A DNA stretch of 64,000 nucleotides from Variovorax paradoxus (GCF_009755665.1 NZ_CP046622.1:1612001-1676000); one strand, 5' to 3'. Numbered from the stretch's first letter, positions 9,373 to 19,385 are shown. A program made the numbers and translations. The notes: generated from the sequence alone by a model not told the origin.

Positions 9373-9819
9373 CTACTGCGAGATCTTCCGGCCTTCTTCG
9401 ACCTGATGTTCGAAGTAGCGCTGAAAGCTGAAAACAATGCTGGCCATGAGCACGGTGCTCCCGAAGAAGAGCGCAAGCACCACGGCGCCGATGGTGGCCC
9501 AGTTCGTGCGGCCCGGCTCGGCGTCCGGCGGCGCGCCGGCGTTGAAGCGGGCGTTCCACCTCTCCGGCGTCATGAGGCCATAGATGATGGCCATCAGCGC
9601 GCAACCCGCAATGGTGAAGCCCAGCAGCGGAATAAGCACCCAGCTCCAGCCGTCGTCCACGCCGTACATGCGCACGCGCTCCATGCCATAGAGGCCCAGC
9701 GCCGTGGGAACGGGCAGCAGCCAGCCGAGCCAGTCGCCCATGCCGCGCAGATAGAAGCGGTGCAGGCCCAGCGGGCCGCCCAGGAAAGAGAGCCAGGCGG
9801 CAATGGTCTTGTTTTTCAT
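9373..9819 (-). CDS. TM2 domain-containing membrane protein
   Basis: A 148-residue membrane protein. Its N-terminal part, AAWLSFLGGPLGLHRFYLRG, is a typical TM2 domain beginning (gly-rich, 'GxxGxHRFYLG'), followed by two more hydrophobic segments near residues 60-80 and 105-130 and a charged C-terminus. The function of TM2 proteins in bacteria is not established. The ATG at 9819 overlaps the stop of the upstream acetyltransferase (ATGA), so the two are co-translated. An upstream in-frame start would overlap the acetyltransferase by 60 bases and was not used. Confidence 0.75.
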   Translation of the reverse strand: MKNKTIAAWLSFLGGPLGLHRFYLRGMGDWLGWLLPVPTALGLYGMERVRMYGVDDGWSWVLIPLLGFTIAGCALMAIIYGLMTPERWNARFNAGAPPDAEPGRTNWATIGAVVLALFFGSTVLMASIVFSFQRYFEHQVEEGRKISQ

Positions 9820-10340
9820 TCGGGTTTGGTGGTGCTGCCTTCGCCGAGCACTTTTTCCATCAGGACCACGTCTCGCCACTCGCCGAACTTCCAGCCGCAG
9901 TCCTTGAGCACGCCCACGTGGGTGAAGCCGTTGCGGCGGTGCACCCCTACGGAGCCGGCGTTGGCCGAGTCGCCGATGACCGCGATCAGCTTGCGGACGC
10001 CTGCCGCTTCGGCGGCTTGCGAGAGGGCGGCCAGGAGCTGCCCGCCAAGGCCCTTGCCGCGCGCGGCTTCGGAGATGTAGATCGAGTCTTCCGCCGAAAA
10101 CCGGTACGCCGGTCGCGGCTTGAACCAGTTGCAGTAGGCAAAACCCAACACTTCTCCGTTTTCTTCGGCAACAAGGTAGGGCAGGTTCTTGCCGAGTACA
10201 TCGGCGCGCCGCGCAGCCATGTCGGCGGCGGAGGGAGCTTCGGTTTCGAAGGTGCCGGTGCCGTTCAGCACGTGGTGGGCATAGATGGCCGTGATGGCCG
10301 CGATGTCTTCGTCGCGGCTGGGGCGGATGGTGAGGGTCAT
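9816..10340 (-). CDS. GNAT family N-acetyltransferase (phosphinothricin/methionine-sulfone type)
   Basis: A 174-residue GNAT acetyltransferase close to the Pat/MnaT (YncA) group, which acetylates phosphinothricin, methionine sulfone or related amino acids. The acetyl-CoA loop RGKGLGGQLL, the strand IYISEAARG and the C-terminal GFTHVGVLKDCGWKFGEW are group hallmarks. The start at 10340 (MTLTIRPS) puts the first beta strand at the N-terminus; eight codons of upstream frame also exist. It is divergent from the rpsP promoter region and co-translated with the TM2 protein. Confidence 0.88.
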   Translation of the reverse strand: MTLTIRPSRDEDIAAITAIYAHHVLNGTGTFETEAPSAADMAARRADVLGKNLPYLVAEENGEVLGFAYCNWFKPRPAYRFSAEDSIYISEAARGKGLGGQLLAALSQAAEAAGVRKLIAVIGDSANAGSVGVHRRNGFTHVGVLKDCGWKFGEWRDVVLMEKVLGEGSTTKPE

Positions 10341-10396
10341 GCAGGTCGCAAGCAAACGGCGCAAAGGCCGGAATTCGGAGAAAACACAGGTCGGGC

Positions 10397-10402
10397 TATA
10401 AT
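10397..10402 (+). promoter_or_regulatory. -10 element of the rpsP operon promoter
   Basis: A perfect TATAAT stands at 10397-10402; a poor -35 match (TTCGGA, 10374-10379) lies 17 bases upstream. Transcription would begin near 10409, leaving a leader of about 115 bases before rpsP. Ribosomal promoters of this kind are often strong despite weak -35 boxes. Confidence 0.55.
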
Positions 10403-10523
10403 CGCAGGCTTTTCAGCGTGTCGCTGGCCGGGTGGCCATGTCGCGTGTCTCGACGTTGAAAGAACACTGTGAGCGGGCTTCTTGTTTAGAAAACGGGCTT
10501 GCTGCACCACCCAAGGATAAATC

Positions 10524-10787
10524 ATGGTCGTCATTCGACTCTCCCGCGGCGGCTCCAAAGGCCGTCCGTTCTTCAACATCGTCGTGTCGGACAAGCGCGT
10601 TCGCCGCGATGGCCGTTTCATCGAGCGCCTGGGTTTCTACAACCCGACCGCCAAGGAAAACGAAGAAAGCATCCGTATTGCCCAGGACCGCCTGGCCTAC
10701 TGGAAGAGCGTCGGCGCACAAGCTTCGCCCACGGTTCTGCGCCTGATCAAGCAAGCCGCTGCCGCGGCCCCCAAGGCAGCAGCCTAA
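10524..10787 (+). CDS. rpsP: 30S ribosomal protein S16
   Basis: S16, 87 residues, a small-subunit protein that helps 16S rRNA fold during 30S assembly. The start [20 protein letters not shown] and the IERLGFYNP motif are diagnostic. The C-terminus is Ala/Lys-rich. The ATG is preceded by AAGGA at 10513-10517. It is the first gene of rpsP-rimM-trmD-rplS, the usual order, with rimM 16 bases downstream. Confidence 0.98.
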   Translation: MVVIRLSRGGSKGRPFFNIVVSDKRVRRDGRFIERLGFYNPTAKENEESIRIAQDRLAYWKSVGAQASPTVLRLIKQAAAAAPKAAA

Positions 10788-10803
10788 GCTGCCCGACACG
10801 GCG

Positions 10804-11358
10804 ATGTTGCCCGCACTCGAAGCCGCCGAATTGCCGGCGGATGCGATCGAGGTAGGACGCATCGCCGATGCATGGGGCATCAAGGGCTGGTTCAAGGTCC
10901 TGCCCCACAGCGCCCAGCCCGAGGCGCTTTTTTCTTCCAAGCGCTGGTTCCTGCAGGCTCCCGGAGCCTCGGCAACCGCGGCTTTCCGGCTCGCAATCCG
11001 CGAAGCCAAAGAACATTCCGACTGCATCGTCGCGTCATCCGAAGACGTGCCCGACCGCAATGCGGCCGAGGCGCTGCGCGGCGCGCGCGTGTTCGTGCCG
11101 CGTTCGAGCTTCCCAACGGCCGGCGACGACGAGTACTACTGGGTCGACCTGATCGGCCTTTCGGTGGTCAATCGCGAAGGCGTCACGCTCGGCACGGTGC
11201 GCGAACTGCTCGCCACCGGCCCGCAGACCACGCTGGTGCTCACGGCCGAAGAAGACGGCAAGACTGTCGAACGCATGGTGCCGTTCGTCTCGGTCTTCGT
11301 CGACAAGGTCGACTTGGTCGGCCGGCTGATCACGGTCGACTGGCAGCCCAATTTCTGA
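10804..11358 (+). CDS. rimM: ribosome maturation factor RimM
   Basis: RimM, 184 residues, assists maturation of the 30S head and 16S rRNA processing, binding S19. The N-terminal domain shows [16 protein letters not shown], the family's opening motif; the C-terminal PRC-barrel domain contains [16 protein letters not shown]. Position between rpsP and trmD confirms the call. The ATG at 10804 is the only sensible start and lies 16 bases after rpsP. Confidence 0.97.
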   Translation: MLPALEAAELPADAIEVGRIADAWGIKGWFKVLPHSAQPEALFSSKRWFLQAPGASATAAFRLAIREAKEHSDCIVASSEDVPDRNAAEALRGARVFVPRSSFPTAGDDEYYWVDLIGLSVVNREGVTLGTVRELLATGPQTTLVLTAEEDGKTVERMVPFVSVFVDKVDLVGRLITVDWQPNF

Positions 11359-11383
11359 TTCCGCCGATACGGGCCTTGCGCGC

Positions 11384-12130
11384 ATGCGCTTCGACGTCCT
11401 CACGCTCTTTCCTGAACTGTTCGCGCCTTTGATGGCCAGCGGCGTGACGCGCCGCGCCTACGAGTCGAAGCAGGTCGAGGTCGTGCTCTGGAACCCGCGC
11501 GACTTCGCACAAGGCAACTACAAGCGTGTGGATGACCGGCCCTTCGGCGGTGGTCCGGGCATGGTGATGATGGCGGAGCCGCTCTCCGCCTGTCTCGACG
11601 CGGCGCTGGCCGCGCGAGGGGCGCAAGCGCCGGTGGTGCTGTTTTCTCCCATCGGCGAGGCGCTTCGGCATGAAGCGGTCGAGCGCTGGTCCGCCAGCGA
11701 GGGCGCGGTACTTGTCTGCGGCCGCTACGAGGGCATTGACCAGCGCTTCATCGACACGCGCGTCACGCACCAGATCAGCCTCGGCGATTTCATTCTTTCG
11801 GGCGGCGAAATTGCCGCCATGGCGCTGCTCGACGCCGTGGCCCGTCTTCAGCCCGGTGTGCTGGGCGACGAAGCCAGCCACGTGCAGGACAGTTTCAACC
11901 CGGCGCTGGACGGCCTACTCGATTGCCCCCACTACACCCGGCCCGAGCAGTGGAACGGGCATGGCGTGCCTGCACCGCTGCTCTCTGGGCACCACGTGCA
12001 GATCGAGCGCTGGCGGCGCGACCAGCGGCTGGCCATTACCGCAGCCCGGCGCCCCGACCTGATTGCCGCCGCGCGCGCTGCGGGCCGCCTGAGCAAGGCC
12101 GACGAGACGGCGTTGAAAAAAAAGCTATAA
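11384..12130 (+). CDS. trmD: tRNA (guanosine(37)-N1)-methyltransferase
   Basis: TrmD, 248 residues, methylates G37 of tRNAs that read codons starting with C, using S-adenosylmethionine, and so prevents frameshifting. The N-terminus [13 protein letters not shown], the [11 protein letters not shown] loop and the SPOUT trefoil-knot segments [12 protein letters not shown] and [11 protein letters not shown] are all present. It is 25 bases after rimM. Its last codons contain a TATAAT that probably serves rplS. Confidence 0.98.
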   Translation: MRFDVLTLFPELFAPLMASGVTRRAYESKQVEVVLWNPRDFAQGNYKRVDDRPFGGGPGMVMMAEPLSACLDAALAARGAQAPVVLFSPIGEALRHEAVERWSASEGAVLVCGRYEGIDQRFIDTRVTHQISLGDFILSGGEIAAMALLDAVARLQPGVLGDEASHVQDSFNPALDGLLDCPHYTRPEQWNGHGVPAPLLSGHHVQIERWRRDQRLAITAARRPDLIAAARAAGRLSKADETALKKKL

Positions 12131-12131
12131 T
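12126..12131 (+). promoter_or_regulatory. -10 element for an rplS-proximal promoter
   Basis: A perfect TATAAT at 12126-12131 overlaps the trmD stop codon. No good -35 box is visible. It suggests that rplS can be transcribed separately from rpsP-rimM-trmD, with a leader of about 115 bases that includes the inverted repeat CTCAC-A-GTGAG near 12181-12191. Confidence 0.45.
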
Positions 12132-12253
12132 CGTCGGTTCCCCGATCCTCTGCCCGGCCGCGCCCGGCTTTCATTGTTCACTCACAGTGAGCACTGCAAT
12201 GAAACCAACGGCGCCTTTTGTGTAGCGCGAGCATGATCGAATATCAGGAAATC

Positions 12254-12628
12254 ATGAACCTCATCGCAACCCTCGAGCAGGAAGAAATCGCCCGCCTCGG
12301 CAAGAAGATCCCCGATTTCATGCCCGGTGACACGGTCATCGTCAGCGTGAACGTCGTCGAAGGCACCCGCAAGCGCGTGCAGGCCTACGAAGGCGTCGTG
12401 ATCGCCAAGCGCAATCGCGGCCTCAACAGCGGCTTCACGGTGCGCAAGATCTCCAGCGGCGAAGGCGTGGAGCGTACGTTCCAAACCTACAGCCCGCTGA
12501 TCGCCGGCATCGAAATCAAGCGCCGCGGCGACGTTCGCCGCGCCAAGCTGTACTACCTGCGCGAGCGCAGCGGCCGTTCGGCACGCATCAAGGAAAAGCT
12601 GCCGGGCAAGTCGCAGGCTGCCAAGTAA
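12254..12628 (+). CDS. rplS: 50S ribosomal protein L19
   Basis: L19, 124 residues, located at the 30S-50S interface. Diagnostic segments are [37 protein letters not shown] and [20 protein letters not shown]. The start at 12254 ([11 protein letters not shown]) matches the conserved L19 N-terminus; the 12 extra upstream codons from 12218 would add residues not found in the family. It ends the rpsP operon and is followed by a strong terminator. Confidence 0.97.
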   Translation: MNLIATLEQEEIARLGKKIPDFMPGDTVIVSVNVVEGTRKRVQAYEGVVIAKRNRGLNSGFTVRKISSGEGVERTFQTYSPLIAGIEIKRRGDVRRAKLYYLRERSGRSARIKEKLPGKSQAAK

Positions 12629-12645
12629 GCACTGCCTTCTGCCTT

Positions 12646-12676
12646 GCAAAAAGCCGCCGCTCTGGCGGCTTTTTGC
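12646..12676 (+). terminator. Rho-independent terminator after rplS
   Basis: A perfect 13-bp stem, GCAAAAAGCCGCC (12646-12658) with GGCGGCTTTTTGC (12664-12676), and a 5-base loop. The U-run lies within the descending arm. It closes the rpsP-rimM-trmD-rplS unit. Confidence 0.9.
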
Positions 12677-12787
12677 GTTGTGGCGCCGTGCATGCTTCTT
12701 GCGATCTTTCTGCAAAAAGACAGTGCCGCCTTTTCAAGCTCTACTCCTTCACTGAAACTCCAGCACTTGACCGACTCCACCGCTCCC

Positions 12788-13507
12788 ATGCAATTTGCTC
12801 CCGTCGAACCCGTCAATGCCGTGGTGCCGCCCACGCTGCTGCCGATCGATCCGCGCAAGGCGCCTGTGGTCGGCGGTCCTGACGGCCTGCCTGCTGTCGC
12901 ACCCGCACAGCTGACGCCCGATGCCCTGCGCAGGCGCTTTGCCACCCCGCCGGAGTGGACGCCCGAGCTGCGGCGCGAGCCGCGCCTGACCGACCGCGCC
13001 CCCGCGCAGGCGGCCGTGCTGGTGCCCATCGTGCAGCGCCCGCAAGGCGCGGCCGTGCTGCTGACCGAGCGCACCGCGCACCTGTCGAATCATTCGGGGC
13101 AGGTCGCATTTCCCGGCGGCCGCGTCGATCCGGAAGACGCGAACATCGCGGCGGCTGCGCTGCGGGAGGCCTGGGAAGAAGTGGGCTTGTCCGCCCATTT
13201 CATCGAGGTGCTTGGAAGCCTTCCGACCTACACGACCGTCACCTCGTTCGTCGTGACGCCGGTGGTCGCGCTGGTGAAGCCGGATTTCGAACTCACCATC
13301 AATCCTTACGAAGTGGCACTGGCCTTCGAGGTGCCGCTGGCCTGGCTCATGGACCCGGCCAATCACCGCCGCCACACCGTGCCCGCACCGGACGGCACGC
13401 GGCGCGAGTGGTACTCGATGCCCTACCAGGACGGCGCCGAAGAGCGCTTCGTATGGGGCGCCACCGCAGGCATGCTGCGCAACCTCTACCGCTTTCTCGC
13501 CGCCTGA
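12788..13507 (+). CDS. NUDIX hydrolase, CoA pyrophosphatase (NudL) type
   Basis: A 239-residue NUDIX hydrolase. The region 91-134 combines the CoA-pyrophosphatase signature (LLTERTAHLSNHSGQVAFPGG) and the NUDIX box ending REAWEEVGL, where Glu residues bind Mg. Family members split CoA or acyl-CoA into 4'-phosphopantetheine and 3',5'-ADP. The first ~70 residues are Pro/Ala-rich and precede the fold. I chose ATG 12788 (MQFAPVEP); the frame is open upstream to within the rplS terminator, so that part cannot be coding with confidence. Confidence 0.87.
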   Translation: MQFAPVEPVNAVVPPTLLPIDPRKAPVVGGPDGLPAVAPAQLTPDALRRRFATPPEWTPELRREPRLTDRAPAQAAVLVPIVQRPQGAAVLLTERTAHLSNHSGQVAFPGGRVDPEDANIAAAALREAWEEVGLSAHFIEVLGSLPTYTTVTSFVVTPVVALVKPDFELTINPYEVALAFEVPLAWLMDPANHRRHTVPAPDGTRREWYSMPYQDGAEERFVWGATAGMLRNLYRFLAA

Positions 13508-13556
13508 CCTTCGCCTGAACCGGGATCGCCCCGGGCGCTCTCGCTATCATCGAAGG

Positions 13557-14558
13557 ATGAGCTTCTTTGCCATCCTGTGTGCGTTGCTGATCGAGCAGGT
13601 GCGGCCGCTCGCCTCTCACAACCCGGTGTATGGCGGCGTGCTGGCATGGACCCGCTGGACAAGCCGCAATTTCGACGCCGGCAAGCCGCATCACGGATGG
13701 GTCGCGTGGGGCCTTGCGGTGCTGGTGCCCACGCTGTTGACGCTGGGCATTCACTTGCTGCTGGTGTACACGCTGGGGTTGCCGTTCGCGGTGCTCTGGA
13801 GCATTGCCGTGCTCTACGTCACGCTCGGGTTCCGGCAGTTCAGCCATCACTTCACGGACATCCGCGATGCGCTCGACGAAGGTGACGAGCCGCTCGCGCG
13901 CTCGCTGCTGGCGCATTGGCAAGGCGTCGACGCGGCCGAGCTGCCGCGCAGCGAGATCGTGCGGCACGTGATCGAGCATTCGGTGATTGCGGCGCATCGC
14001 CATGTGTTCGGCGTGCTGGCGTGGTTCTCGATACTCGCCGCCATGGGGCTCGGCCCGGCCGGCGCGGTGTTCTATCGCATGAGCGAATTCGTGTCGCGCT
14101 ACTGGATGCACAAGAACGGCGCGGCGGTGCAGCCTTCGAGCGTTTCGGTGCAGCGTGCCGCCGAGCGGGCCTGGCATGCCATCGACTGGCTGCCCGCGCG
14201 CATCACCGCGCTGGGCTTCGCCGTAGTCGGCAGCTTTGAAGAAGCGATCGATTGCTGGCGCAACGATGCGCGTCGTTTCCGGAGCGAGAACGACGGCGTG
14301 ATCCTCGCCGCCACTTCTGGCGCGGTCAATGTGCGGCTGGGCGGCGGAGCGTTGAGTCCGATCCCGGTAGCCGACCCCCTGCCGCGTGCCCAGGCCGGCG
14401 ATTCGCTGGCCGATGGCCGCCGGCTCGACAGCGGCAGCACGCCTGGCCGCGAGCCTGAGCCAGGTCATTTGCGCAGCGTGGTCGGCCTGGTCTGGCGCTC
14501 GGTTGTCATGTGGATGGTGTTGCTGGCCCTGCTCACCCTGGCTCGCCTGCTCGGCTGA
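13557..14558 (+). CDS. CobD/CbiB family membrane protein
   Basis: A 333-residue inner-membrane protein of the CobD/CbiB superfamily. True CbiB joins cobyric acid to aminopropanol phosphate in cobalamin synthesis; many proteobacterial relatives are instead AmpE-like modulators. Hydrophobic segments occur near residues 60-90, 150-175 and 310-330. Seen motifs include [19 protein letters not shown] and [21 protein letters not shown], matching the family's Asp-rich loop and 'R-x-T' segment. No other cobalamin gene is nearby, so a role in B12 synthesis is not supported by context. hisC follows 14 bases later. Confidence 0.78.
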   Translation: MSFFAILCALLIEQVRPLASHNPVYGGVLAWTRWTSRNFDAGKPHHGWVAWGLAVLVPTLLTLGIHLLLVYTLGLPFAVLWSIAVLYVTLGFRQFSHHFTDIRDALDEGDEPLARSLLAHWQGVDAAELPRSEIVRHVIEHSVIAAHRHVFGVLAWFSILAAMGLGPAGAVFYRMSEFVSRYWMHKNGAAVQPSSVSVQRAAERAWHAIDWLPARITALGFAVVGSFEEAIDCWRNDARRFRSENDGVILAATSGAVNVRLGGGALSPIPVADPLPRAQAGDSLADGRRLDSGSTPGREPEPGHLRSVVGLVWRSVVMWMVLLALLTLARLLG

Positions 14559-14572
14559 GCGCCCGAACCGTC

Positions 14573-15664
14573 ATGACCGCAGCAATACCGGCCTTCTGGA
14601 GCCCGCGCATCGGCGCGCTCGAACCCTATGTACCCGGCGAGCAGCCGCGCATCGAAAATCTCGTCAAGCTCAATACCAACGAGAACCCGTATCCGCCGTC
14701 TCCGTCGGCTGTCGATGCGATCCAGCAGGCGGCCGCAAGCGGCCTGGAGCGCTACCCCGATCCCACCTCCCTGGCGCTGCGCGAAGCGGTCGCGCGGCGC
14801 CATGGTTTGCAGGCCGACCAGGTCTTTGCGGGCAACGGCTCGGACGAAGTGCTGGCACACGCGTTCTTCGCTTTCTTCCAGCACGCCGAGCCGCTGTTGA
14901 TGCCCGACGTGAGCTACAGCTTCTATCGGGTCTATGCGCAGCTGTACGGCATCGATTGCGAATTGCTGGCGGTAGACGAAGGGCTCCGCATCGACGTCGG
15001 TGCCATGGCCGCCAGGGCCCGCTGCGGCTGCGCAGGCCTGGTCATCGCCAACCCCAATGCGCCTAGCGGCATCGGCCTGCCGCTCGCGCGCATCGAGCAA
15101 TTGCTCGCGGCGTGCCCTGAGCGCGTTGTGCTGTTGGACGAGGCGTATGTCGACTTCGGCGGGGAGAGCGCGCTGCCGCTCGTCGGCAAGTATCCGAACC
15201 TGCTGGTGGTACAGACCCTGTCCAAGTCTCGCTCGCTGGCCGGTTTGCGTGTCGGCTTTGCCTGCGGCCAGGCGCACCTGATCGATGCGCTCGTGCGCGT
15301 CAAGGACAGCTTCAATTCCTATCCGCTCGACCGGCTTGCTACGGCAGGTGCCGTGGCCGCCTTAGAGGATGAAGCGTGGTTCGAGTCCACCCGCGACAAG
15401 ATCGTCGATACCCGCGAGGGGCTCAGCCTGCAGCTCGAGGACTTGGGCTTCGAAGTCTTGCCTTCGCAAACCAACTTCGTGTTTGCGCGGCATCCGGAGC
15501 GCGATGCGGCCGAGTTGGCGGCGCTGTTGCGCGAGCGTGCGGTGCTGGTACGGCATTTCAAGCAGCCGCGCATTGCGCAGTACCTGCGCATCAGCATCGG
15601 CTCGCGGGAGCAATGCAGCACGCTGGTGCAGCGCCTGCAGGAAATCCTGCTCGAAAACACTTGA
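14573..15664 (+). CDS. hisC: histidinol-phosphate aminotransferase
   Basis: A 363-residue PLP-dependent class I/II aminotransferase of the HisC type, which converts imidazole acetol phosphate to histidinol phosphate. Evidence: [12 protein letters not shown] near residue 35, LLDEAYVDF with the PLP-contacting Asp189 and Tyr192, and [14 protein letters not shown] with Schiff-base Lys218. The start at 14573 (MTAAIPAFW) is the first ATG after the preceding gene. It is isolated from a his operon, as second hisC copies often are, so a role with another substrate such as aromatic amino acids or threonine phosphate cannot be excluded. Confidence 0.88.
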   Translation: MTAAIPAFWSPRIGALEPYVPGEQPRIENLVKLNTNENPYPPSPSAVDAIQQAAASGLERYPDPTSLALREAVARRHGLQADQVFAGNGSDEVLAHAFFAFFQHAEPLLMPDVSYSFYRVYAQLYGIDCELLAVDEGLRIDVGAMAARARCGCAGLVIANPNAPSGIGLPLARIEQLLAACPERVVLLDEAYVDFGGESALPLVGKYPNLLVVQTLSKSRSLAGLRVGFACGQAHLIDALVRVKDSFNSYPLDRLATAGAVAALEDEAWFESTRDKIVDTREGLSLQLEDLGFEVLPSQTNFVFARHPERDAAELAALLRERAVLVRHFKQPRIAQYLRISIGSREQCSTLVQRLQEILLENT

Positions 15665-15681
15665 AGGAAAGCACTTCGTCG

Positions 15682-16716
15682 ATGTTGACCACCACTGAGG
15701 ACCCGCGCGCGGCCGCATGCTCCGCCTTCTGGCAAGCCGTGAGCGCCAATCTCGAGAGATTGAACGACTTGACCGGACGCGATCTGGTCGATGCGTTGAA
15801 CGAGCTGCTGGCGCCGTTCTTTCCGGACCTGGCTGCCGAAGCGATGGGCGATCCACCCGCGTTCAAGCTGGTGCTGACGGCGCACGGCTCCAAGGCCCAC
15901 TTCGAAGACCTGATGGCATTGGTGCAGAGCGCTCCCTCGATGCCGCAGATCGAAGTGGAAGCATTCCGCCAGCGTGCCGACGGAGGATTCGGCATGCGCA
16001 TGAACGACTTCGAGCTGGCCAGCTCCGACGTTCTCGTCAAACATGAACCGTACGACGGCTTGATTGCGTTGGAAATCGGCTTTGCCAGACCCATTCCGAT
16101 GGACATGCGGGACCATGCCCGCCACATGAGTTTCATCATGCTCGACCACATCCTGGGGGAATACGACTTTGCAGTGAAGGTCGGCCCGGTCGACTTTGTC
16201 GACCCCGGCGAAGACGCTTCTTTCGACGGCATGCCGCTCGACGATTTCGCCCCGGTCTTCGATACCTGTTGGCGCGACGAACTTGGCCATACCGGCATTT
16301 TCCCGGGAGGTGAGCATTCCTGGTCGAGCCTCACCGCAACGCGCGCTGCCGAGGACGGCAGCGAGATCAAGGCAATCGTGAGTCGCAATGACGCCGCCAA
16401 TGCCTTGGTGGCGCGTGCGGATCTGTCGCACCGCATCTCTGCGGCGGTTCTGGTCGAATCAAGCGAGCAGCTCGAGCATGCCCAGAACTACGAAGACCGA
16501 TTGACGACGCTGCTGCAAAGGCACGAGGAAGGCTGCTGCACGCACGTGATGCTGGAGCAGCGCGTTCGCACGGTTTTTTACCAAGTCGCCAACCCATCCA
16601 CGGCGTTGGCGCATGCACACTCGCTCGAAGCGGACGCAGGCTTGCCGGTTACCGTCGATGTCGTATTCGACCCTGCGTGGGACGCCTACAGGCAGTGGCT
16701 CGACGCGTCTCAGTAA
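15682..16716 (+). CDS. hypothetical protein, 344 residues
   Basis: I do not recognise a family. The protein is acidic and probably soluble, with no signal peptide or membrane segment. The N-terminal third is helical (ACSAFWQAVSANLERLND); the middle is strand-rich with QIEVEAFRQRADGG and PIPMDMRDHARHMSF; the end reads TVDVVFDPAWDAYRQWLD. Its composition and codon use match its neighbours, supporting a real gene. The start at 15682 lies 17 bases after hisC. Its stop overlaps the convergent rsgA stop by 7 bases. Confidence 0.75.
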   Translation: MLTTTEDPRAAACSAFWQAVSANLERLNDLTGRDLVDALNELLAPFFPDLAAEAMGDPPAFKLVLTAHGSKAHFEDLMALVQSAPSMPQIEVEAFRQRADGGFGMRMNDFELASSDVLVKHEPYDGLIALEIGFARPIPMDMRDHARHMSFIMLDHILGEYDFAVKVGPVDFVDPGEDASFDGMPLDDFAPVFDTCWRDELGHTGIFPGGEHSWSSLTATRAAEDGSEIKAIVSRNDAANALVARADLSHRISAAVLVESSEQLEHAQNYEDRLTTLLQRHEEGCCTHVMLEQRVRTVFYQVANPSTALAHAHSLEADAGLPVTVDVVFDPAWDAYRQWLDASQ

Positions 16717-17666
16717 CGCGGCTGGCTCAGCTCCGCGAAGAGCTCGCCGTAGATCTTGTAGCGGGTGGCGCTGATCGGCCCCGGCCTGGCGGGCGAATCG
16801 ACGTTCGCGATCACGCCGCATCCCGGCTCGTGCAGATGGGTGCAGTTGTAGAACTTGCAGTCGTTCGCGTGCTCGGCAATGTCCGGCATCAAGCTCGCGA
16901 GCTGCATTGGTTCGATGTGGTTCAGCCCGAATTCCTGAAAGCCCGGCGAGTCGATGAGGCCTGTGGTGCGCGCTTCGTCCACCCAGTACCACGTGGTGCT
17001 CGTGGTGGTGTGCTTGCCTGAATTCAGCGCCTGCGAGATCTCACCCGTCAGTGCCGTGGCACCCGGCACCAGCAGGTTGATGAGCGTGCTCTTGCCAGCG
17101 CCCGAGGGCCCCAGCACCAGCGTGCTCTTGCCGGCCAGCAGTTTCATGAGCGATGCGTAGTCGGCCTCGGCGGAAGCCTTGAGCGACAGCGGCAGCACGC
17201 CATGGTGCATGCGGCGGTAGGGCGCAAGCTTGCTCCATGCGCGCTCGAAGGGCTCCGCCAGGTCGCTCTTGTTGAGCGCGATGATGGGCGTGATGTGTTC
17301 GGCTTCGGCGGCGATGAGTGCGCGCGCGAGCTGGTGCTCCGAGAACTCCGGCTCAGCCGCGATCAGGATCAGCACATGGTCGAGATTGGCTGCAAACGAC
17401 TTGGTGCGGATCTCGTCCTGCCGATAGAAGAGATTGCGGCGCGGCACCACCTCTTCGATGGTGCCTTCGTCTTCGCTCGCCTGCCAGCGCACCCGGTCGC
17501 CGACCACGGCCTGGCTCTTCTTGCCGCGCGGATGGCAGATCAGGCGGTCGCCCTCGGGCGTTTCAACCAGGCAGTGCCGTCCATGGCTCGCAATAACCAA
17601 GCCGTCATGCAGAACGCGTGCGGATGTGCCGCCTCCCTTGGCGGGCGTGCGGGCCGGCTTAGCCAA
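16710..17666 (-). CDS. rsgA: ribosome small-subunit-dependent GTPase A
   Basis: RsgA (YjeQ), 318 residues, a circularly permuted GTPase acting late in 30S maturation. An OB-fold occupies residues ~15-75; GTPase motifs appear in permuted order: NKSDL (G4), GPSGAGKSTLINLL (G1), then DSPGFQEFGL (G3). The C-terminal zinc site is CKFYNCTHLHEPGC. The start codon appears to be TTG at 17666, 15 bases after the pterin dehydratase stop, with GAGG about ten bases upstream; no ATG exists near the expected N-terminus. Confidence 0.95.
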   Translation of the reverse strand: MAKPARTPAKGGGTSARVLHDGLVIASHGRHCLVETPEGDRLICHPRGKKSQAVVGDRVRWQASEDEGTIEEVVPRRNLFYRQDEIRTKSFAANLDHVLILIAAEPEFSEHQLARALIAAEAEHITPIIALNKSDLAEPFERAWSKLAPYRRMHHGVLPLSLKASAEADYASLMKLLAGKSTLVLGPSGAGKSTLINLLVPGATALTGEISQALNSGKHTTTSTTWYWVDEARTTGLIDSPGFQEFGLNHIEPMQLASLMPDIAEHANDCKFYNCTHLHEPGCGVIANVDSPARPGPISATRYKIYGELFAELSQPRY

Positions 17667-17681
17667 CGGCGGGTGTCCTCA

Positions 17682-18029
17682 TCACGGCGCCGGGCTGCTC
17701 ACGAGGGCGTCGGCCTGACGCGCGCAATCGAAGTCCGTGACCGAGAGTCCGCCCACGTCGTGCGTGTTGAACCGGACCACGCAGCGGTTGTAGTGCACCG
17801 ACAGATCGGGGTGATGGTCTTGCGTATGGGCGACGAAGGCCAGCGCGTTCACGAAGGCGATGGTTTCGAAGTAGTTGGCGAAGGTAAAGGTCTTCTCGAT
17901 GGCGACGTCGGCGCCGTCTCCGGTGAGCTTCCATCCGTCGAGCTTGGCCAGGCCGGAAACGATCTCGGTGGCGCTCAGTGCGTGGCGTGGAATGGCTTTC
18001 CAGTCTTTGGGCTTGAACATGCTGCTCAT
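17682..18029 (-). CDS. 4a-hydroxytetrahydrobiopterin dehydratase
   Basis: A 115-residue pterin-4a-carbinolamine dehydratase (PhhB/PCD). It dehydrates the hydroxylated pterin left by phenylalanine hydroxylase. The active-site region AHTQDHHPDLSVHYNRC carries the conserved His pair. The ATG at 18029 (MSSMFKPKDW) has GGAAG nine bases upstream and is preferred to a TTG at 18050; an internal ATG at 18020 is also possible. It sits between the M48 protease gene and rsgA, all on the minus strand and closely spaced. Confidence 0.92.
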   Translation of the reverse strand: MSSMFKPKDWKAIPRHALSATEIVSGLAKLDGWKLTGDGADVAIEKTFTFANYFETIAFVNALAFVAHTQDHHPDLSVHYNRCVVRFNTHDVGGLSVTDFDCARQADALVSSPAP

Positions 18030-18060
18030 GGGCTCGGCTTCCGGGGACAAATATCGTGGT

Positions 18061-19326
18061 TCAGGCCGCCGTCATGCGCGCAAGGCGCTCGGAGGCCGGA
18101 GGGTGGGAATAGTAGAACTTGACGAACACCGGGTCGGGCGTGAGCGTCGACGCATTGTCCTGGTAGAGCTTGAGCAGTGCGGCCGACAGGTCGGCGCTGC
18201 TGGTCTGGGCCACGGCATAGGCGTCGGCCTCGAACTCGTGCTTGCGCGAAAGCCGGGCGGGCAGGGGGGCGACGAAGAAGCCGAACACAGGCACCGCGAG
18301 CATGAACAGCAGCAGCGCGAGTGCATTGTTCGGCGCCGCGGGCGTCATGTTCGGCTGCACGCCCAGGCCGGTATAGAACCACACCTGGGTGGAAACCCAG
18401 CCCAGCAGAGCGAAGCCCGCGAGGCTCATCGCGAACATCGCCGCGAGCCGCTTCACGATGTGGCGGTGCTTGAAATGGCCGAGCTCGTGCGCGAGCACCG
18501 CCTCCATTTCGGCCGCGTTCAGCTGGCGCAGCAGCGTGTCGTAGAACACCACCCGCTTGCTCGCACCAAAGCCCGTGAAATAGGCATTGGCATGTGCGCT
18601 GCGCCGGCTGCCGTCCATGACGAACAGGCCCTTGGCACGAAAGCCGCAGCGCGCCATCAGCGCGGTGACGCGTTCCTTGACGGTGGGATCGTCGAGCGGC
18701 TTGAACTTGTTGTAGAGCGGTGCGATGAACATCGGGTAGCCGATCATCAGCAGCAGGTTGAAGCCCATCCAGGCCACCCAGGCCCAGAGCCACCACATGG
18801 TGCCGGCGGCGCCCATGATCCACAGGATCAGCGCCGCAATAGGCAGCCCGATGGCCGCGCCGATCAGCGTGGAGACGACGGTGTCGCGCAGCCACAGGCC
18901 GAACGTCATCTTGTTGAAGCCGAAGCGCTCTTCGAGCCTGAAGGTCTGCCAGAGCGTGAAGGGCAGCTCGAGCAACCCGCCGATGACCGCAAAGGCCGCC
19001 AGCAGGGCTAGCTGCTGCACCATGCCGCCGCCCAGCCAGGCGAGCAGCAGCTTGTTGAGCACGTCGAGGCCGCCCAGCAGCGTCCAGCCCAGCAGCAGTG
19101 CCGTGCCCCACGCCATCTCGACCATGCCGAAGCGGGCCTTGGCAATGGTGTAGTCGGCGGCCTTCTGGTGGGCGGCGAGCGTGATCTTGTGCTCGAAAGC
19201 GGGCGGCACGGCGCTGCGGTGCCGTGCGACATGGCGCACTTGCCGCGATGCGAGCCAGAACTTCACGAGCAGGCCAAGGACCAGTGCAGCCGCAAAGGCA
19301 GTGGTGAAGATGAGTGAATAGGACAT
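18061..19326 (-). CDS. M48 family metalloprotease (Ste24-like)
   Basis: A 421-residue integral membrane zinc metalloprotease of the Ste24/CAAX-protease-like M48A group. The zinc motif HELGH is at residues 280-284, with the third ligand in EFEADAYA near residue 350. Five to seven hydrophobic segments surround it. Unlike 290-residue HtpX, the length and the N-terminal M48_N-type region ([18 protein letters not shown]) match Ste24 relatives. In bacteria these enzymes likely act in membrane-protein quality control. The gene is divergent from orn, 59 bases apart. Confidence 0.92.
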   Translation of the reverse strand: MSYSLIFTTAFAAALVLGLLVKFWLASRQVRHVARHRSAVPPAFEHKITLAAHQKAADYTIAKARFGMVEMAWGTALLLGWTLLGGLDVLNKLLLAWLGGGMVQQLALLAAFAVIGGLLELPFTLWQTFRLEERFGFNKMTFGLWLRDTVVSTLIGAAIGLPIAALILWIMGAAGTMWWLWAWVAWMGFNLLLMIGYPMFIAPLYNKFKPLDDPTVKERVTALMARCGFRAKGLFVMDGSRRSAHANAYFTGFGASKRVVFYDTLLRQLNAAEMEAVLAHELGHFKHRHIVKRLAAMFAMSLAGFALLGWVSTQVWFYTGLGVQPNMTPAAPNNALALLLFMLAVPVFGFFVAPLPARLSRKHEFEADAYAVAQTSSADLSAALLKLYQDNASTLTPDPVFVKFYYSHPPASERLARMTAA

Positions 19327-19385
19327 GGAGCGTCGAGTTTAGCCCTCGGGTCCGGCCGGCGCAGACCTTCGACGACAATCCTGCA

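Noticed and set aside
12218..12253. Longer rplS start
   Set aside because: Adds residues absent from L19 proteins; the internal ATG matches the conserved N-terminus.
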